A stretch of 9,392 nucleotides of DNA, taken from Thioalkalivibrio sp. (lineage in GTDB: Bacteria; Pseudomonadota; Gammaproteobacteria; Ectothiorhodospirales; Ectothiorhodospiraceae). Position numbers and translations under genes: made by a program. The stretch spans positions 1 to 9,392 of the forward strand of contig PWGH01000272.1 of NCBI GenBank assembly GCA_003555285.1. Reading direction: 5' to 3'. Of the stretch, positions 6,276-9,392 are shown piece after piece; within the stretch, counting starts at the first letter, position 1; every line of letters begins with the position of its first letter. Below the pieces are notes generated by a model. That model worked only from the letters and a program-made list of their open reading frames with translations. It was not told the origin of the DNA and did not search any database.

Positions 6276-7322
6276 ATGGAATCCCGCTTGGTCGACATGC
6301 AGTGCCTTCCGGAGGAGCGCGGTCCGGAGGTCAGCCTGCGCCCGAGCCGGCTGCAGGACTTCGCCGGTCAGCCGCGGGTGGTCGAGCAGATGGACCTGTT
6401 CATCCGCGCGGCGCGCGGTCGCGGCGAAGCCCTGGACCATACCCTTGTGGCCGGTCCGCCGGGGCTCGGCAAGACCACGCTCGCGCACATCATCGCGCAC
6501 GAATTGGGTGTTGGCCTGCGTCAGACCTCGGGCCCGGTGCTGGAGCGCGCCGGTGACCTGGCAGCGATCCTGACCGCGCTGGAGCCGCGGGACGTGCTGT
6601 TCGTCGACGAGATCCATCGGCTGCCGATCGTCGTGGAGGAGGTGCTGTATCCCGCCCTCGAGGATTTCCAGCTCGACATCATGATCGGCGAGGGGCCGGC
6701 CGCGCGCTCGATCAAGCTGGACCTGCCGCCCTTCACGCTGGTGGGGGCGACCACGCGGGCCGGTCTGCTGAGTGCGCCGCTGCGCGATCGCTTCGGCATC
6801 GTGCAGCGGCTCGAGCATTACAATGTCGCCGATCTGGCGGCGATCGTCCGGCGTGCCGCGGCCCTGCTGGCCGTGGGTATCGAAGAGGCCGGGGCGCTCG
6901 AGATCGCCCGGCGCGCCCGCGGTACGCCGCGCCTGGCGAACCGCCTGCTGCGGCGCGTACGGGACTTTGCCCAAGTGCGGGCCGACGGGCGGATTACCGG
7001 AACGGTGGCGGACGAGGCCCTCGATCTGCTGGCGATCGATGCCTCCGGTCTGGATGCCCAGGACCGGCGTCTGCTGGAGATGCTGGTGGAGAAGTTCGAC
7101 GGCGGGCCGGTCGGGGTCGAGAGCCTGGCGGCCGCGTTGAACGAGGACCGCGGAACCCTGGAAGATGTCGTCGAACCGTTCCTGATCCAGCAGGGCTACC
7201 TGATGCGCACGGCGCGCGGCCGGCAGGCCACCCGGCAGAGCTTCCTGTTGCTGGGCCTGCCGGAGCGGGCCCCGGTGCGCCCGGACCTGTTTGCGCTGGA
7301 CGGTTCCGGAGACGGGGCCTGA
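6276..7322 (+). CDS. ruvB: Holliday junction DNA helicase RuvB
   Basis: A 348-residue AAA+ motor that drives branch migration as hexameric rings flanking RuvA. Visible motifs in order are Walker A GPPGLGKT (60-67), Walker B FVDEIH (109-114), [20 protein letters not shown] (125-143), sensor 1 GATTRAG (157-163), the arginine finger in [12 protein letters not shown] (Arg170), sensor 2 region [18 protein letters not shown], and a C-terminal winged helix with [13 protein letters not shown] and [15 protein letters not shown]. Length and content are normal for the family. The ATG at 6276 gives an N-terminus like that of E. coli RuvB, but no Shine-Dalgarno sequence is seen before it or before the next in-frame ATG (6297). 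The 146-bp gap after ruvA suggests a separate promoter. The stop overlaps the ybgC start by one base (TGATG), tying ruvB to the tol genes. Confidence 0.98.
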   Translation: MESRLVDMQCLPEERGPEVSLRPSRLQDFAGQPRVVEQMDLFIRAARGRGEALDHTLVAGPPGLGKTTLAHIIAHELGVGLRQTSGPVLERAGDLAAILTALEPRDVLFVDEIHRLPIVVEEVLYPALEDFQLDIMIGEGPAARSIKLDLPPFTLVGATTRAGLLSAPLRDRFGIVQRLEHYNVADLAAIVRRAAALLAVGIEEAGALEIARRARGTPRLANRLLRRVRDFAQVRADGRITGTVADEALDLLAIDASGLDAQDRRLLEMLVEKFDGGPVGVESLAAALNEDRGTLEDVVEPFLIQQGYLMRTARGRQATRQSFLLLGLPERAPVRPDLFALDGSGDGA

Positions 7323-7813
7323 TGCCATCGGGGCCGCCGCCAGGGGACCTGAAACCGACGAGTCTGCAATCGGCGGAGCCGGTGCGCGCGGACCGAGGGA
7401 CGGGCTTTGCCTGGCCGGTGCGTGTTTATTTCGAGGACACCGACGCCGGCGGCGTGGTGTACTACGCGAATTACCTGAAGTTCATGGAACGGGCCCGGAC
7501 CGAGTGGCTGCGCCACCGCGGTTTCGAGCAGGATCAACTTCGGGCCGAGTTCGGGGTGCTGTTCGTGGTGCGGTCGGTCCAGCTCGAGCTGCGGCGGCCC
7601 GCGCGGTTCAACGAGGCCTTGTCCGTGACCAGCCGGCCGATCACCCTCGGTCGGGCCAGCCTCGAGGTCGCGCAGGTTGTCCGGCGCGACACGGTGGAGC
7701 TGGCCAGCGCCCACGTGCGCCTGGCCTGTGTGGATGCAGAACGCTTCGTGCCGGTGGCCCTGCCGGGACCGGTCCGGACGGTCATTGAATTGGATTTAGG
7801 AGACGAAACGTGA
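7322..7813 (+). CDS. ybgC: YbgC-type acyl-CoA thioesterase, Tol-Pal locus
   Basis: A 163-residue hot-dog-fold thioesterase that cleaves acyl-CoA substrates in the cytoplasm. The gene is regularly the first of the tol-pal cluster, although its link to Tol function is unclear. The signature VRVYFEDTDAGGVVYYANY (about 33-51) holds the presumed catalytic Asp41, followed by KFMERARTEWLRHRGF. Core residues from about 30 on align well with E. coli YbgC (134 residues), so the first 25 or so residues ([14 protein letters not shown]...) are an unusual Pro-rich extension. The ATG at 7322 overlaps the ruvB stop and has GGAG (7308-7311) ten bases upstream; a GTG at 7382 is a possible shorter start. The end overlaps tolQ by four bases. 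Confidence 0.93.
   Translation: MPSGPPPGDLKPTSLQSAEPVRADRGTGFAWPVRVYFEDTDAGGVVYYANYLKFMERARTEWLRHRGFEQDQLRAEFGVLFVVRSVQLELRRPARFNEALSVTSRPITLGRASLEVAQVVRRDTVELASAHVRLACVDAERFVPVALPGPVRTVIELDLGDET
7798..7802 (+). promoter_or_regulatory. Ribosome binding site deciding the tolQ GTG start
   Basis: AGGAG lies seven bases before the GTG at 7810. It supports this non-ATG start, which overlaps the ybgC stop codon in GTGA, and is the strongest ribosome site seen in this gene cluster. Confidence 0.75.
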
Positions 7814-8493
7814 GTGTGGATCTTTCCCTGTACCGACTGATCCTCGAGGCCAGTCTGATCGTGCAACTGGTCATGGTGATCCTGGTCGTGGCCTCGGTGC
7901 TGTCGTGGTTGGTGATCCTGGTGAAGGCGCGCACCATCAAGGTCGCGCATCGGGCCGCCGACGACTTCGAGGAACGCTTCTGGTCAGGTGTGGATCTGGC
8001 CCACCTCTACGACGGCGTGCGCCGCAAGCCCGAGATGTCGGGCATGGAGCATGTGTTCTCGTCGGGCTTCAAGGAGTTCCTGCGTACCCGCCAGCATGTC
8101 GGCAGTGTGGTCGATTCCACCCACCGTTCGATGCGGGTGGCCATTTCCCGCGAGAGCGAAGGTCTGGAACGGTACCTGTCGTTCCTGGCCACCGTCGGTT
8201 CGGTCAGCCCCTATGTCGGCCTGTTCGGGACCGTCTGGGGAATCATGCACGCCTTCATCGGTCTGAGTGGCGTGCAGCAGGCGACGCTGGCGATGGTGGC
8301 CCCTGGCATTGCCGAGGCGCTGATCGCGACCGCGCTCGGGTTGTTCGCCGCGATCCCCGCGGTCATCGCCTACAACCGTTTTGCCTCGGACGTCGATCGG
8401 GTGCTGGGCCGCCTGGAGAACTTCAGTGATGAATTCGTGGCTCTGCTCGCCCGCCAGAATGTCGTGCGTGGCACTGCAGAAGCCCGGGAGTAG
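7810..8493 (+). CDS. tolQ: Tol-Pal proton channel subunit TolQ
   Basis: A 227-residue inner-membrane protein of the ExbB/MotA/TolQ family that, with TolR, forms the proton-driven motor energising TolA. Three membrane helices are visible: about 13-38, 124-150 (YLSFLATVGSVSPYVGLFGTVWGIM region) and 160-187 (MVAPGIAEALIATALGLFAA region). A large cytoplasmic loop lies between helices 1 and 2. The polar residues thought to line the channel are present, Thr141 in GLFGTVWG and Thr174 in IATALGL. Length is normal (E. coli 230). It uses a GTG start overlapping the ybgC stop, with a strong AGGAG upstream. tolR follows after eight bases. Confidence 0.97.
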   Translation: MSVDLSLYRLILEASLIVQLVMVILVVASVLSWLVILVKARTIKVAHRAADDFEERFWSGVDLAHLYDGVRRKPEMSGMEHVFSSGFKEFLRTRQHVGSVVDSTHRSMRVAISRESEGLERYLSFLATVGSVSPYVGLFGTVWGIMHAFIGLSGVQQATLAMVAPGIAEALIATALGLFAAIPAVIAYNRFASDVDRVLGRLENFSDEFVALLARQNVVRGTAEARE

Positions 8494-8501
8494 GATTTCC
8501 G

Positions 8502-8957
8502 ATGGCCGAACTATCCCGGCGCAACGGCCGCCGCTCGCGGCGTTCGATGTCGCAGATCAACGTGGTCCCCTTCATCGACGTGATGCTGGTGCTGCTGATC
8601 ATCTTCATGATCACCGCGCCGATGCTGCAGCAGGGGGTCGAGGTCGAACTGCCGCAGGCGCAGGCCGAAACGCTGGATACCGAACAGCGGGTGGCGGAAC
8701 CGCTGGTGGTCACGGTGACCGGGGCCGGTGCGATGAGCGTGAACCAGGGGCAGCGGGTCAACGAGCCGCTGGCCGGGCCCGAGCTGATCGAGGTCGTGCA
8801 GGAACTGCTCGCCGCCCAGCCCGGCATCCAGACCTACGTACGCGGCGATCGGAACGTCGACTACGGTCGGGTGATGGATGCGATGGTGGCGCTGCAGCGT
8901 GCCGGGGCGGGCCGAGTCGGTTTGTTGACCGAGCCGCCGCCCAGGGCCGAGAACTGA
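8502..8957 (+). CDS. tolR: Tol-Pal motor subunit TolR
   Basis: A 151-residue ExbD/TolR protein with one membrane helix (about 22-43) and a periplasmic domain. The basic N-terminus RRNGRRSRRSMSQINVVPF precedes the helix, and Asp26 in PFIDVMLVLLIIFM corresponds to the essential proton-carrying Asp23 of E. coli TolR. The periplasmic domain has VEVELPQA just after the helix, and then YVRGDRNVDYGRVMDAM and GRVGLLTEPP, which match the family's C-terminal fold and its last strand. The start is supported by AGGA (8492-8495) six bases upstream, which itself overlaps the tolQ stop. It is about ten residues longer than E. coli TolR (142), mainly in the basic head and loop. Confidence 0.97.
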   Translation: MAELSRRNGRRSRRSMSQINVVPFIDVMLVLLIIFMITAPMLQQGVEVELPQAQAETLDTEQRVAEPLVVTVTGAGAMSVNQGQRVNEPLAGPELIEVVQELLAAQPGIQTYVRGDRNVDYGRVMDAMVALQRAGAGRVGLLTEPPPRAEN

Positions 8958-8976
8958 CGCGATCCGGGAGCCGACT

Positions 8977-9000
8977 GTGAGCCTACCGTGTTCAGCCTGA
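8977..9000 (+). other. Seven-codon mini-ORF overlapping the tolA start
   Basis: GGGAG (8966-8970) stands six bases before a GTG at 8977, ideal spacing. This frame reads MSLPCSA and then stops at 8998-9000, overlapping the first four codons of tolA in a different frame. It may be a short leader ORF that couples ribosomes onto the tolA GTG at 8988, or chance. Confidence 0.3.
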
Positions 9001-9392
9001 TTCGAGCGCACTTCGGCCGGCTGCTGCTGGTGGTAATGCTGCACGGGGTGTTGTTCGCCGCCCTGTTGCTGAACGTCGCCTTTCTGACGGAGCCGGGCGG
9101 GGCCCCGGCATTGCGTTTCAACCCCGAGCCGGTGGAGACGATCGACGCCGTTGCGGTGGACATCGAGACCTTCGAGCGCATCGAACGCGAGGTCCGCGTG
9201 GCCGAGCAGCAAGAGGTGGCGGCCGCATTGCAGGAGGAAGAGGCTCGCCGGCGGGAGGCCGAGCGCCAGCGTCAAGAGGAACAGCGGCGGGAGCAGGAGG
9301 CCGAGCGCCAGCGCGCCGCCGAGGAGGCCGCGCGTCAGGCCGCGCTGCAGGCGGCCGAAACCGCCCGCCAGCAGGCCGAGGAAATGGCCGCC
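8988..9392 (+). CDS. tolA: TolA, partial (N-terminal 135 codons)
   Basis: An open frame runs from GTG 8988 through the right edge of the window, so only the N-terminal 135 codons are seen. TolA is the inner-membrane protein that spans the periplasm and links the TolQR motor to TolB and Pal. A short head MFSLIRAHFGR leads into a membrane helix (about 12-33) containing MLHGVLFAALLLN, close to the E. coli segment VLHVILFAAL. IDAVAVD (52-58) matches the E. coli IDAVMVD just after the helix. From about residue 60 the protein is a long charged helix rich in Glu, Arg, Gln and Ala, with EAERQR repeated 14 residues apart, as expected for domain II. His19 of the TolQ-contacting motif is kept, but the serine four residues earlier is Val15. 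GTG 8988 is the first start in the frame; its own ribosome site is weak. The C-terminal domain III lies outside the window. Confidence 0.93.
   Translation, partial: MFSLIRAHFGRLLLVVMLHGVLFAALLLNVAFLTEPGGAPALRFNPEPVETIDAVAVDIETFERIEREVRVAEQQEVAAALQEEEARRREAERQRQEEQRREQEAERQRAAEEAARQAALQAAETARQQAEEMAA
9255..9313. repeat. Direct repeat within the TolA helical domain
   Basis: The 17-mer GAGGCCGAGCGCCAGCG occurs at 9255-9271 and 9297-9313, an offset of 42 bp or 14 codons, encoding EAERQR twice. In-frame internal repeats are common in the TolA domain II helix, and such repeats change its length between strains. Confidence 0.8.

Noticed and set aside
6266..6285. LexA box at ruvB (TACTGT half site)
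   Set aside because: Only one half matches; eight bases after CTGT the sequence is AATC, not ACAG.
6024..7328. A 434-codon open frame on the minus strand opposite ruvB
   Set aside because: Shadow of ruvB in GC-rich sequence; no domain and an implausible low-complexity composition.

Overview
The window is GC-rich DNA (well above 60% by eye) that looks like the chromosome of a gammaproteobacterium. The core order fmdB-like gene, DUF502 gene, aspS, yebC, ruvC, ruvA, ruvB, ybgC, tolQ, tolR, tolA is a familiar gammaproteobacterial arrangement, also known in Pseudomonas. A DsrE-family sulfur-relay-like gene at the left edge would fit a sulfur-oxidising lineage such as Chromatiales/Ectothiorhodospiraceae. 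That placement is inference; there is no rRNA or other decisive marker.

Layout. Positions 1-75 hold five tandem 15-bp units, cut by the window edge. A dsrE-like gene (81-458, minus strand) follows. Its upstream region carries a second, degenerate array of five ~15-bp units. All remaining genes are on the plus strand. An fmdB-type zinc-ribbon gene (700-1038) overlaps by one base a two-helix DUF502 membrane protein gene (1038-1688). Next come aspS (1781-3559) and a small alpha/beta hydrolase (3575-4192). yebC (4287-5024) and ruvC (5030-5536) are nearly contiguous, and ruvA (5533-6129) overlaps ruvC by four bases. After a 146-bp gap, ruvB (6276-7322), ybgC (7322-7813), tolQ (7810-8493) and tolR (8502-8957) are packed with small overlaps or gaps. 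tolA starts at 8988 and runs off the right edge.

How the genes work together. aspS charges tRNA, and its residues suggest the non-discriminating type that also makes Asp-tRNA(Asn) for amidation. YebC is a translation-associated or regulatory factor. RuvA and RuvB form the branch-migration motor on Holliday junctions and RuvC cuts them. YbgC, TolQ, TolR and TolA belong to the cell-envelope Tol-Pal locus, which uses proton-motive force for outer-membrane constriction at division.

No new multi-gene system is visible; the genes are mostly housekeeping. The points worth a second look are small: 15-bp tandem arrays on both sides of dsrE, a 14-bp tandem duplication that starts inside the ruvA stop codon region, a possible leaderless ruvB start, the non-discriminating AspRS signature, a hydrolase between aspS and yebC, a TolA helix lacking the usual serine, and a seven-codon mini-ORF overlapping the tolA start.
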